Source of the DNA: Casuarius casuarius
Taxonomy: Eukaryota > Chordata > Aves > Casuariiformes > Casuariidae
Direction of reading: 5' to 3'
Length of the DNA: 64,000 nucleotides
Assembly (NCBI GenBank): GCA_003342895.1
Contig: PTFA01000112.1
Location: 1,045,052-1,109,051 of the forward strand
In this document: positions 1 to 12,350 of the stretch, piece after piece
Position numbering within the stretch: position 1 is the stretch's first letter
Layout: each line of letters begins with the position of its first letter
Notes under the pieces: model-generated
What the model saw: only the letters and a program-made list of their open reading frames with translations
The model's database searches: none
What the model was told of the DNA's origin: nothing
Translations under genes and position numbers: made by a program

Positions 1-3000
1 CTGTCCCTTGGCTCTCCCGACTGGGTATCGGTGAGACTCAGCTGCAGCCCTGCGGCTTCCTGGCATTTTGCCCTAGCTGCTGGTATTTAGGGCTTTTTGG
101 CAACATGTGAGCTGCTTCTGCTGCTCTCTCAAGGGTTGCCAGCCCTGCAGGGGTATGGTGTGGAGCCTTCGGTGCTGGCGGGGGGAATGGCCCTGCTGAA
201 GAGCACTAGTGCTGTGAAACGTTCCCCTTGCGTCTGCTCGAGGAGGGGAGTGTAGCTGGTGCTGGCCTGTGGCGTGGTGCTCCCCAGCCCAGGCCTCGTG
301 GCTGATGGCAGCGCTGGGCAGCCCCGCGGTCGGGCTCAGTAAGCGTAATGGGAAGTGGGCACGGCTGTTGGGTTTTATATCTCTCTGTTCTCATCTTTCT
401 AACTGCTGGGGGGAGTAAGGTGAGTGGCAAGGGAGAGAAGACAGAGTGGAGTCCAAAAAAAAGACGAGGCCTTTCCAGAAATGTTAGATAGTGCAACCAT
501 TTCAATGGATGGAGGGTTAGGCGCTATCCTGGAGGGTGCTGAGCTGTGCCCAGCTGGAAGAATTGCTTAGTGCTATCGGGGGTTGGTGCCCAAGCCCAGG
601 AAGATGCTGAGGTGTGTGTATGGAGGGATGGAAGAGTTCCTGCTGAGATCTTAGTATCTCAGGGCCCTGTGGATCCCTAGAAAGGGGGATCAGAGCCCTC
701 CAAGAAGCGTTGCTTTCTAGGAGTGGAGATGTGGCAGTGGGAGCGCTGAGGACCTGGGGCGTAGGGTGGGAGTGTCAGCTCCAGGGCAGCACCANGGAGC
801 TCGGGACAGCAGACAGCCGCTGCTTGCAGAAAGTAACAGAGAACTTTCCTTCCCGATATGGCAAAGGGCCCTTCCTCCTTCTCCCTTGAGGTCTGCTCCT
901 TCTGCTCCTCTGAAATGGCTAAGATCTCTTGCACAGTTGGACCCTGGAGTCCTTGGATGTGCTGGTGTCCACCCTGCTACTCCACCCTGGCTACTGCAGC
1001 TCCACCCTGGCTACTGCAGCTGGTCTGCCACGTGCATGCAGCTCTGAACCTCGATAAATGAGCATGTGCTCCAACAAAAAAAANCAGCCTCCAAGCACTG
1101 TCTTGCAAGCTGTTCGGGGGAGTCCAGCCGCTTCCCCTGAGCCTAGTCTTCTGTCTGGAGCTCAAGCTGAAGAGATGCTGGGCTGTGGCAGGCTATTGCT
1201 GGGAATATAAAAGGAGTCTTTTCTAGTGCTCCCGCGGTTGTGTGGCTGTGGGAGAAACTCCCTGTAGCTGGGCAGGCAGCTCTCAGAGGTGGATAACTTC
1301 ACTGAGGGAATTTGCTCTTCTCTTGGCCTTATCCCAGGTGGTATCAAGACTTCTGTGTGGAGATAAACTTTGCCTATCCAGCAGTGGTGGGAGGGAATTT
1401 AACCCTGCTTGGGATCCAGTGAGACTTCACCCTCCTGCCTCTCTTCCCTGTTGCACTGAGAGCAGATCCCATCACATGAGTGTGTCACCGTGAGGATGAG
1501 AGTTTGCAGCCCCGTTTTCCTCCCTCAGGCCTGGCTCCGTGCCTGTGTGTGATGGAGTAATCTGAAAGTGCACGGACAAGCAGGGGTTGTGCACTAAAAT
1601 GTCCTCTTTGTCCCCGCTGCTCAGCATCCCACAGCTCTGCTGGTGACATGGGAGTGTGGTGGCAGGTAAGCGTGACTGGCTGAGTGGCACAGGAGCTCTG
1701 CCATGCCCTGAGAAGGGGCTTGGGTCCGTGGGGCTCCGAGGGAGGCTNACGCTGCTGTCAGTGTTGGAAGACAGGCAGTGCCAGCGCTTGCTGCTTGGCA
1801 GGGCTCAGGCCCTTGGCAGTCCCCTGCCATCTGTGGTCTCCTGTGTTGGAGCTCCAGCAGCATCCCAGAAAGGAGCCATTGAGCCGCGAGCCCTGCCTGT
1901 CNCCAGTGCCAGTAGGGCACAATAAAGAAGATGTGTCCGGGTGGCAGCCGGGGTAGGTCTCGTGTCAGGAACAAATCAGCCTTTGTACCCAGCGGTGCCT
2001 TCAGCGGGAAGTTTGTCAGCTCTGGAGCTGGGGTGCTAATGCTGGGCCCTGTGCCCAGCCCTGCTGTGCTGCTCGGCCCCCCCATTCGGGGCTGACTGGC
2101 AGCCTGGTGACACGCTCGCCACCTCTGCCATCGCTGTGGGTGGTCTTNGCAGCAGGTCCTGTTTGCCCAAGCATCGCTCTGCCTGGTGGGCCAAGTAGCT
2201 GCAGGAGGCAGGACTCTCCTGGCCTCTCAAGTCCTGTTCTGGCTGCTGTGGCATTCGGCAACCTGGTTGCCCTGTGCCATGTTNGTGGCCCTGAAACTGT
2301 GCATATATGGGCTGTGTTCGTTCCTTGCAACGCATAACATCCAGGAGCAGCTCCAGCATGACTGGGACAGGGCTGTAGTGGACCAGGGTGGAAATGTCAC
2401 TACGTCTGAGGCTTTGAAGAGAAGCATCTCTTGGGAAGAGTTCAGCAGAGCAGGGCTGGGTGGGATTGCTTGGCGATANGTGACAGCAAAGAAGTCATGA
2501 CAGAGAAGTGAGGGAAGCTCCTGTGCTTGAGATGTTACACTGGATACAGCACAGGAGGGTANGCTCTGGGGAACAGGCCTTCCTGGCTCTTGGGGATGGA
2601 CCGAGGTCTGTCCCCTGGAGTTGCTCTCTGCCCTGGCTGCTCTGCCATCCCTGGGTGCAGCCTTAGTGCGGAGAGCTCAGCCAGGATGGCTGTGTCTGCA
2701 GGAGGTGCCTGCCAGTGGATTCAGAGCTGCCCTTGTCTAGAGCAGTGCGTTTGGTGCTGGGATTTGCCAGCCTACCTGTGGGCTGAGAACTGGCAATAGT
2801 GTTGAGGCAGTAAGACANGATCATGTTGGGAAGGATCCCCTCCCTGAAGTCGTGTAGTATGCTCCAGGTTTTGATTTTGTGGCAGTTGTGTCCAGCTGCT
2901 TGCTTTTACTGCAGTATCATGGTTTGCTGTTCCTGCTGTGTTTTGTTTGTGGTACCTCCCAACATTTCCGNCTTTCTGACCGAAGAGCCCTGTCCTGCAG

Positions 3001-6000
3001 GAAGACTCTGTTCAGAACTTCTACTCTTTGAGCTGCCTCCAAGCAAGGCTGCGAAGACTTTGTCGGGAAGGAAGGGAGAGCTTAATGCATGTTCTGCTGC
3101 ACTCTGCCATGACTGCCAGTCCATCACAGACACTCCCAGATCTACGCGTGTCTTTGCTTTACAGCTTTGCTCAGAGAGCTGCTGGTTTTTAATGAAGGAG
3201 CTCTCCTCAGAGAGGCTTCTCTGGATGTGTGCTTCAAAAGGTCCAGATGTTTCCCTGAACAGGCATCTCCTTTCTGTGGCACTGGGAATCTCCCCATGCT
3301 CCAGTCTCCTGGCAGGACAGCAGCCAGTACAGACTTGCCATCTTTGGCTAGTTCTAAACATTCATCCTACTCCAGAGTCTTTCTCATTTATCNGTGAGCC
3401 TCCACCCACAGTCAATGTGCAGATAACCACTGGATGCAGAAATGGCATGGATGGGGGGAAGATCTGGAGGCAAAGAGGGGTTGTAGATAGAGAAAGGGAG
3501 ANGATCTGTAGGCCTGACTGTCAGAGAAATCTTGCCTGTGAAGGGATTGCCAGCTCTTCCAGAGGAAGGAATCACTGAGGGGGGTTGTAGGGCCTGGGAG
3601 GGCAGGTTCAGAGGAGCATAAGCTCTTTCCTGGCCTTGAGAAACATTCTGTTCACTCAAAGAGGAAGCAGCAACCACAGGGAAAGTGTAGTTGCTGAACC
3701 CAAATTGCCAAGAATTGAGCAACTCGTTTCAAAGCATGAAATCTGTTGAGCAAGAGAACTGGTTTCCCTCCAGAAGCAAGTGTAACTGGTAAATTGAGGA
3801 GGCAGAGTCCTCCTGCAGTTCAGCTGCCAGATAGGGCTGATAATTTCCTTAACCCTCCCCACGCATGGTGTCCCCCATTTTTCTCCCTTCCTTCTTGCTG
3901 CTACAGTTTTCAGAAACAGCCTAGATGTTCCCGTGCCACACGCTGCCATTTTTATCCGCCTTGTGTGCTCTGTGCTTTCGTGCTGGCCAGGCCTGGTGCA
4001 GACACCACTGGCACGTGTCTTGCCCCTTCTTAGGGTGGGTGGATACATGGTCGCCCCAAGTACTGTGCATGGAAATGAATACCTGAAAAAGGAGTCCAGA
4101 TGAAGATTGCTCTGCCCAGTGTGAGCTCTGAAGGACCCTAGGGTCTGGTAGCTGTTAATTTGGGGATCCTGGCTTGGCAATGGCAGATTCTTTTTGGCTT
4201 TGTAGAAGGCAGACCCAAATGCTGTGGCACTGGTTTGGAGAACTCCCCGTCTGCCGCGGTGCCCTGCAGATCAGTGAGTAATTCGGTGAGTTGTGCTGTC
4301 TGTCGGGAGCATGTTCTCCGTGCCCGTGGGGAAGTGTCCTGAGGGTGGATGTATGAAAGAGCTTGAAAGCAAAACCAAGCTGGGAGTGCTGCTGTGCCTC
4401 CCAGGTGTGTACTTTGCACAGAGGGGAGGTACTAGGTTGCTCTGGGGAGAGCGAATTGAGACCAAGTCTGTCCCAGCCGGCTGGCTGTTCAGTCCCCATG
4501 TGCTCGGGAGAACAAAGTCTCTCCAGAGCCCTTTGCTCTGTAGCTGCTCCTGTGAGCCAGCACGTAAATGGAAACAGATGGCGTCATCTCAGCGGTTGGT
4601 AAGAATCTCACTGCTGCAAAGCTGCTAATGAAGTTTGGGGCTGGACAGAAGCACGCTGAGGCTCCTGTGCTGACAGGGCTTGCTGGCTCGCAGCTTCCTG
4701 CTGGGGTGCTGTTTTCACCTCTCTTTGCGGGCAACCCGACGGCTGAGCTGACCTCACACCTCGGCAAGCAGAGATACTTCCCTCGCCTGAGCTTCCCGTA
4801 GCAGCCTCAGACAGGGCGACCTCTGATACCCACCCTCGTCCCGCTCTGAGGCAGCTTGGCAGCATGTCCGCACTGGGCTGAGGGCAGAGCTTGGGCAGGC
4901 CGAGGAAGAAGCNTGGGGTCAGAAATAAGCAATATCCCACACCCAAACAAGGCCTTCCTCCCCAAAGCCTTGTCTGCTTCCATGTGGCTTCCTCGCATCC
5001 CGCAGCAGAGCAGGGCTAGTGGAGAAGGGAGGTGGTCCTGTAGCTCACGTGACCCCCGGGAGAGTGTAGCACCCCCTGTACATACCTGTCTTGGACTGAG
5101 AAGTGACCTCCCCCGTGCTGGGGAGGGCTCTGGAGGACAAGACTGAACCGAGCGTGCAGAGCTGTTGGCTGTTGTGTGACTGGCTGGGCTGTTGGGCGAC
5201 CCATTGCGTGGTGCTGAGCAGCAGAGATCGGGTTTGTTCGTTTGGTACCACAGAGCCATCAGGACCTGTCAGTATCCCTTGGTCTCAGTAAATAACCCAT
5301 ATGGGCATCCTTACTATGAGCTGCAGACCTTTGCGTATGCGGCTGTGCTACAGAAGGGCCTGGATAGCTCTCTGGTACCCAGCAGTCTCTGCTAAGACTC
5401 TGAGCTAGCTGCTTCTCCATCCAAGAGGGTCTCTTCCCTCTGTTTTTCTGCAAACTCAGGTTAACACTTTTTACTCTTTCCTTACTGGTCGGCAGCTCTG
5501 ATAAGGAGAAGCAGTCAGTAACTGCTGAGTGCTGTTACTCTTAAGCTTGGAAGAAACTTTGCTTAAATTCCCTTTGACAGCACAATTTGATTTATATTTT
5601 CAGTGACTTGAAGTTTTCTCCCATCATCACAGCATTTAACAGAATGCAAATCCACAGGCATGCTGCAGGGTACAGAGAGGTGGTGATGTGTGCAGCGGAG
5701 ATGTAACCAGGCTCAGCACTTGCTGGAGGAAGTAGCTGGGGGAGGAGGGGAGAGAAGAGCATTGGAGAGCATCTTCTGATTCCCTTTTTGATTATTCTGA
5801 AGCCTCTTCCACAGCCGTGGCCTCAGCATTTGTTCTGGTAGGATACATGGAGCCAGTGTAAATGCTGGGTGGCCACATAGCCATAGATTTCAAACAAGGA
5901 ACAGAAAAATCCAGTTCCCCAGCCTTGTCTCTTGGGCTGAGCTGCATGAACCTTGGGCTGTTAAAATCCTGACACTTTTGCCTTTGATGTGTGGAACTAT

Positions 6001-7053
6001 CTCAGCCATTTGCTGCCTTGCAGCCCCTTCTCTCTTCTCTTTTCTTCATGCAGCAAGTCGCCAGGCTTTGTATTTGCCCGGCCAGTCCCATCAGTGGCCC
6101 ACAGCACCACTCACTGGGGACCTGCTCCCTTCAGCTGGGGTTGGGGCAGCCGCCCAACACGATGCCACAACGCCGTTCGGGAGCACCGCGCAACGCAGCT
6201 GCCATGCAGCAGCAGTTCCTACCCAACGTGGTCATTGACGTGTGGTGTGCCAGGCTCAGGGAAACCTGGCCAGGCCCACGACTGGTGGAAGAGGCACCGG
6301 TCTCTCCATGGCTGCAGCGGCTCAGGCCTCCTGACCTGCCAGCAGCACAGCTGTGTGTAGCTAGACCCGGTGCTCGGCAGTTAGCCAGTAACNTGCTGGC
6401 ACAGATCTTGGGGGAGAAAGTCGGCAGCAAGCTCCTGAAATCTTTCAAAAGTCCCCTTGGAGCCCTATCCGTGGGGCAGGCAGCAGTTTGGCGTTGCAGC
6501 CGGGTGAAGAGCAGAAACGGGGCAGTGTGGGCAGTGATGCAGAGCCACTGAAGGTCTCTCAGCGGGATGTCTTGGAGGGCTGAGACCCTCAGCAGGGGCT
6601 CTGGAGATTGCCACAGACCAGCATTGCCCTGAGCAGGCCGGGGAGCAGACAAGCAGTTTGCATCGGAGAACACAATACGCTATAGGGTGCAAAAGACCAG
6701 AAGTGACAGATGATCTCTGAAAAGCTCAGTCTGCAGGTCTCCAGTGGAGGGTGATCTGTGGAGGAGCAGTAAATCCTCGCAAGCTGGGTCCTCTGCTGAT
6801 GTCTTCTGTCAGGTGGAAATAGTGTCTTGTGCATCTCTGCAGGTCCCGGGGTTGCTTTTACAAGGGTCAGGGCTCCTGGGACCAGCTTTGCTTCTCAGAG
6901 AGCTGCTGCTTGGTGGCAAAGGAGAAGGACAGACATTCTGTATGCACAGTTGGGGTCTCTGTGGATACTTCATCTGGGCACGCACTCCTCCTCTTCTCGG
7001 GGAGCACTGAGGGACAGCTCTGTGTTGATTTCCCCAGATCTTGTGGTTGCTCT
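1..7053. other. Upstream intergenic sequence, left part
   Basis: No gene is recognised here. Open frames on both strands are short, are interrupted by scattered Ns, and give low-complexity translations without known motifs. The stretch is moderately GC-rich and holds one exact short tandem duplication (listed separately). In human the region 5' of SEPT5 is also gene-poor, with CLDN5 as the next gene; no claudin sequence was seen. Confidence 0.6.
981..1020. repeat. Exact 20-bp tandem duplication
   Basis: The 20-base unit tccaccctggctactgcagc occurs twice back to back. A degenerate third copy lies just upstream, around 968-980. This looks like a small replication-slippage duplication; no function is implied. 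Confidence 0.85.
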
Positions 7054-7179
7054 NNNNNNNNNNNNNNNNNNNNNNNNNNNNNNNNNNNNNNNNNNNNNNN
7101 NNNNNNNNNNNNNNNNNNNNNNNNNNNNNNNNNNNNNNNNNNNNNNNNNNNNNNNNNNNNNNNNNNNNNNNNNNNNNNN
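7054..7179. other. Assembly gap (126 Ns)
   Basis: This is a continuous run of N. Single Ns elsewhere in the window are isolated ambiguous bases, whereas this is a true sequence gap, so reading frames running through it have no meaning. Confidence 0.98.
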
Positions 7180-8651
7180 CTGGTAAACAGGTGTGCTTTT
7201 TGTAGGCCCTACCTGAAAGGAATGGCTTGCACCACTGCTCATAAATTGGGGTGTGCTCCAGCCCCAGTTTAGCTCNTTGCTTGTTTCTGCTGATGAGTTT
7301 ATTGCTGTTAAATGCCAGCAGCATCACACTCATTTTCTGTGTCACTCAGGAGAGAAGGGGCAGGGTGGCAGGCGTGGGAGGGAAACTGGTGTTTGCCAGG
7401 CTGGAAAGGACAAATGCTTCCGCCACAAAATGCTCAGACTGTTGAAACAGCCCCTGCAGTTCTCCGCTGTTTATGTCGAAGCAAGAGCAATGTTCGGGGA
7501 GGAGGGGAGCAGAATTCCCCTCTGACCAAGGCTGCCGGATCATGCAGGGCTGCAGGGGCTCTGCCAGGCAGCGGAACCATCGGGAGGAAACAGGAAACGG
7601 AGAGGGAACCGAATTACCCATCTGCGCAGACGAGCGCTGGTCCTGACGCAGGGCCCCAGCCTGGGCAGACTGGTGCGGCAGCAAGGCTGGTGCAGGCTGC
7701 TCAGACGGCCGTGCTGGGAACGGGGCTCCCGGGGGTCCCCTCGAGGGGGGCNGATGGTCAGACGCAGAGCCGTGGCGAGCCGGGTCAGCCTGAAAACCAT
7801 GTCGCCGTGTTAGCCTGGGGCTGCGCTGCACTGCGAGGGCACTGCTTAGCCGGGGCCCCGGGGGCNTTGGAGAGTGGGCAGCGCTGCGTGGGGCTGTCCC
7901 GGGGGTGTGGGGAGGAGGATAACGTCTGACGCTTCCTCGGCAGGCTGCTCACTCACGGCAGAGAGAGGGACGCTGGAGGGACAGACACCCGCAGGAGACC
8001 CCCNGGAAGGAGAAGGTGCCTTTCCCCCTTGCAGGAGGCAGCTGCGGGCTGTCCTTGGAGATGTGCTCTGCAGGGCTTTGGGGGTTATTCCTCACACAGG
8101 CTGGGGCTGGGCTTCTCCTCGCCTGTCGGTTGCCTCCCAGAATTGAAGGTTACTTTAAATCACTGCCTTTTTTCCCTTTGCTAGTGGAATTAATGANGTA
8201 GTGAGCTAAGAGTGGGCTTGTTCTCCTCTCCTGTGGGCATCAGCTACTCTTAAAGTTATGTTAATTGTAGCTGGGAGCCCCAGACAGGAGCTGGGAACTT
8301 TCCCAAGACAGTTGGCTTGCGTTCTCCNAATACTGTTTTTGGGAGCCTGCTGGAAGGACAGCATGGTTAAAAAGACCTGCTTGCAGAAGCTGGAAGTATC
8401 CGCGAGATGGGCGTGCTGGGGATGAACCAGGATCATCCATGCTCGGGTCCCTTTTCCAGCCTCATTTGTGCAGAGCCTGCTCTCCGCAGTCTGTGCTCGG
8501 TGCGCTGTTTGCAGGTGTGGTTCCCCAGCCTGGGCTGCCTTCCCCAGCGATGCCCTCGGGATAGCCTCCGCTCGACCAGGCGCGAGTGTCTCGCNATGCT
8601 CGGAGGCCGTGATGTCCTCTCCGGTTCAGGATTCAGCCTCTTTGGTAGACA

Positions 8652-8740
8652 GGCCTGATCCTGCATCCCTTACTCACGTGAGCAGTCGTCTCTATTCCAA
8701 TGGGACTACTCGGTGAGTAAGGATCGCAGGATTGGGACCA
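8652..8740. mobile_element. MITE-like palindromic interspersed repeat
   Basis: The left arm (about 8653-8678, cctgatcctgcatccctta and onward) and the right arm (about 8710-8737, ending caggattggg) are imperfect inverted repeats of about 25 bases. They share the core atcctgc followed by cttactcac. A short middle segment, ccaatgggact, separates them. This layout matches a common amniote palindromic repeat beginning gcctgatcctgc with a central caatggga motif, which I recall from reptile and mammal genomes. The arms are read directly; the family assignment is from memory. Confidence 0.65.
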
Positions 8741-9775
8741 CTACCTATAATTTTAAGGTGGACCTTCTGTAGGCTCCTATCCCAGCCCTTTGTTTGTGTA
8801 TGTTAATGTGCATCAAGAGTTTCCAGAACTGCTGATGCTCTTGTCATTTGGATGGAGAATCTGAAAGCTGGAGGAGCAGTGCCCCGTTCATTTCTGAGGA
8901 TAAATCACCGTTATTTTCCACCCTCCCTCTCCAGAGGGCTCCCAGCCCAGCCAACTTCCGTGCCATGGGACAACGTGTACCTGTTTTTCTCCCAAATGTG
9001 CCTATTCCTGGCTTTCCAGTGTTGGCAGGGCTGTGCCCTGTCTCTCTGGTTTTCCTGGCTGTAAATTTGAGATTAGAGGGAAGGAAGCTACTTAATCTGA
9101 TTTGTGCTGCAGAGCTGGTGGAAGACGCAGAGGGAAAGCTGAGCCGTGGTAGTGCTGTGAGACTGCTGCGACGGGTTCCCGCACAGCCTGGTTTCCCCTC
9201 CCGTCTGAGCAGATGGAGCTCGGCAACCTCTGTCCTTTGCTAAGGTTTTGAGTGCAGTGGCGATCGGAGAGGCNGGTTCCTGCAACCCTACATGAGGCTG
9301 AAGGAATGAGGGTCGCAGGGTTGATCTGCAGACTGATTTCTGTCTGCCCCCTGGTAGGGGAGAGCCCNTGCGAGAGCTGCCTGTCGGAGCCGGCTGCGCC
9401 AGCAGCCACGGCCGTCACCCCAGCTGCACCCGCTCTTCGGCGGGCCGGCTTCTCCCTCGCGTGGAGCATGGTGGTACCGCACCAGGNAAGGTCTGTTTGG
9501 AAGTGGCTTTTCCTGTGCTCCCGGTGAGAAAAGAGCAACTGGTTCGTGGAAGAGTTCAAGCCAGCTCCACATCTGTGCAATTTGAAATATTTTACAAATT
9601 ACCCTAAATGATGAACGGAGGAGCTGGGAACTTCCTGCAGAGGGATTCTCAGGTTCGAACAAGTGGGAGGCGATTTATGATCATTGGTCCTTTCTCAGAG
9701 CTGGAAGTGGAGGCACCTGGTTACTCACCCGGTGCCTCTCGGGGAGTGTGACGCACTTCAAGTGGATGCAGGGAG

Positions 9776-9875
9776 CCTGAATGCCTTTAAAATGCAATTT
9801 GATAGGTTTCTGGGGGGATTATGTGACAAAACAGCCATGATCCTGGAGTGGAAATTAAAGCTTGACCTGTGAGGT
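9776..9875 (+). mobile_element. CR1-like LINE 3'-end fragment
   Basis: The segment reads like the 3' end of a sauropsid CR1 LINE. A stretch with tttgataggtttctgggggg is followed by gattatgtga, then by a variant of the typical cttgatgacctgtgaggtcc ending (here cttgacctgtgaggt). It is diverged and 5'-truncated, with no reverse-transcriptase remnant. Family assignment rests on remembered consensus features and is moderate. Confidence 0.5.
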
Positions 9876-12291
9876 AAGAAAATGAGAAGAAGAGAGGAGA
9901 CTTGACTGCTGTGTTGATTGTGCTTGTGGCACCGTAGGTACAGCGTGTTAATCCCTGCCTTGCGATTTCTGCAGTACTGGTCTGGTTTCTTGCTTTTTCC
10001 TGAGCATCACAGGGTGAAGCCTGGCTAATGTCAGGGCTCTGACGCTCCCAGTAACCACTGGGAGAAATCCTCTGGCTTACGAGCCTTGCTCACATGTTCA
10101 AGGTTAAATTGATCATCGGGGTTTANATCAACAAGGGATTTTCTTTCAGATCAAGTCAGCAGGAACTTCAGGGTGAGTGTGCTGCCCTCCCAGTGACACA
10201 CCGGCAAGAGTCCAGACCTTGTGACACCCTTGAGATTTACCTGTCCAAAGTTAGCGCTGAGCGTCCATGCAGTGAGAGAGCAGGAAGCGAGAGGAGAAGG
10301 CAGGGCCTGAGCAGTAGAGGTTGACAGCTGCTTGCCTGCCGGGAAGGTACCCGCAGCTCCCTCAGCCTCCACTGCCCTGTCCTGGCTGAGGACAGTTCTC
10401 CTGCCTAATGTCAGGTTTACTGCTTGGTGCTGCTCCTGTTTGACTTGAACAGGCAGCTTCTCTGGAGCTGTCCTTCCCGTCTTGGTAGAAAGCGGGCAGG
10501 AATTGAATTTCCCTTCTGTGGGGAATTCTGAAAATAGCCTTGTCTGCTTCAGAGGAAAAAACATAAATGCTGCCATGACGTGACTGTGGTGGCCTTCCGG
10601 AGGCATAGATGTCCAGGGCTTCACGGTCCTCTGCGCAAGCCAGGTCGAGCCAGGTGCATCCCCCAAGGGGACGTNTTGCCTGGCTCCGTGATGCTCGTGC
10701 TTCTCAAGGCTGTAGTGGCAGAGGATTTTCCTTCCGTGAGGCACACTGAGTGTGAAGCCTGAGGACAGCAGTCTTTAGGCTGTAGCACCTCACAGGGAAA
10801 GTCTTGCGAGTAAAGACCAGGGTCCTTTCCTCACCCCGCTTTGTGCATGGCTCTGTCAGAACCGACCCCCCGCTGCCTCCTCTGCACCTCTCCTCTGAGC
10901 CGGCGGGGGCCCCGTCTCCTTGCACCGCGGTGCTTCCCCGGCTCCTCTTTCCCTGGGTGCTCCGGTTGGGGTGGGGAGAGAGCTCTTCTTGCCCAAGTCT
11001 CTGGCTTTAGCTCCCTTTCTGTTGGTCGCTACCGTTCCTAGCAGCAGAGCAGAGGAGCTGGGTTGGCTCGCGGTGGGCTGACATCGCCGTCGGCAGTGAC
11101 AGCGTGTGGCCGAGAGGCCNCAAGACGTGTCTGTACCCGCCTGACGGCTGTCAGAGCTGTGTCAGTGCAGTGACCCCCAGTCTGTGTCGCATCTGGGCAG
11201 CTCAGCGAGGCCTGGTCCGCTCGGTTACACCATGGGTAATGCAAAAGGCCTAGCGTGGAGGTTGCCGAGGTGAAACGATGGGAGCTCCGGGCTGCCGGGA
11301 GGAAGGCGTGCGGGGCTCTGCTTGCTGTGGCTGGAGCCCNGCCAGGACTGCGTAAATTTAGCCAAGGCCAGAGTTTCCTCTCCCTGCCCCCATCCCCTGG
11401 TCTGATCTGTGCTGCTCTCTCCTCGCGCATCCTCACGCTGCTTCCTCTCCCCGCTGCTTATGTGTGCGGACACCTCTGCCCACAGTGCTGCGCTTCACGC
11501 GGCTGATTGCTGCCCGTCGCCGCCGCTGGACCCTGAACGCTGTGNGTTTTTCTGTAACGGGTGTATCCCTTGCGGCTGCGATGCCCGTGAGATAGCGCAG
11601 CCCCGCGCCTGCCGCCCTCAGCGCCCCGGTGCAGCGCGGCTGCCTCGCTCTTTGCTCCGGGGCTGGCGGCGCCCGGTGCGTGGCCTTGCCCCCGCCTGCC
11701 CTCGCAGCACGGACCCGCTGCTCTCGGGGNGCGTTTCTGTGCCCCGGCCAGCTGCCCAGTGGTGAATTTTGCCTTTTGTGAGTTTACATCTAGAAAGACC
11801 AAATAATGTGTTTTCTCTCTTCCTCTCAGAGCCCATCTGCAGCGCTGCAGACTAGGAANTGCCTTTAACAAAGGGAAAAGTGGGACGTCCCCCATCACTC
11901 CTACCCCGTGGCTGCAGCTCTGCCGCACGCGCTGCACCCCCCTGCCCGGGAGAGCCGGCTCTCCGGGCCNCGCGCGCCCTGAGCTGCCTTCTGGCACGCC
12001 AAAGAGGAGAGACGCTGCAGAGGGGTGGTCGCGCGGTTTGCGGGGGCGCTGGGGGACGTGCTGCGGCGCTGTCCTGGCTCCTTTGTTAGCGAGCAGCTGC
12101 CGAGGGCGATGGGACACCGAGGGGTGGGCAGTGCCGGCCAACGCTGATTGATTATTTTTTTTTGTCTGTCTTTTTTCCTGTCAGCATTCGACAAGGAAGG
12201 GCTGGTCCCTGACGTGGGATCGGCTGGGCGCACCGCGCAGCTGCGTTTCCCTTCATGTGCCCGGCAGGATGGGGCTGCGGCCATTGCTCCG

Positions 12292-12350
12292 GTCTGACAG
12301 TCGTAGACCTGGGTTCTGGTCCCAGCTCCGCTGCTGAGCTGCTGCTGGCA
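12292..12350 (+). mobile_element. tRNA-derived SINE (MIR/CORE-like) fragment
   Basis: The string around 12305-12330 (agacctgggttctggtccca) matches the tRNA-related head of MIR/CORE-SINEs, including a B-box-like ggttctggtcc at 12312-12322. The core that should follow is poorly preserved. A functional tRNA is unlikely because no acceptor stem or anticodon arm can be folded around it. Confidence 0.55.

Noticed and set aside
1921..1926. AATAAA as the end of an upstream gene
   Set aside because: No coding exon or splice structure precedes it; a lone hexamer is expected by chance.
2823..3578. 251-codon + strand ORF in the upstream region
   Set aside because: It contains several Ns, has no recognisable motif, and an overlapping minus-strand frame is also open; it is most likely chance.
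9650..9660. ggttcgaac as a tRNA B-box
   Set aside because: The flanks do not fold into a cloverleaf and no A-box lies upstream at the right distance.
11458..12141. 227-codon minus-strand ORF
   Set aside because: It lies in a CpG-rich patch where stops are rare, its translation is Arg/Gly/Pro/Ala-rich, and it carries several Ns.
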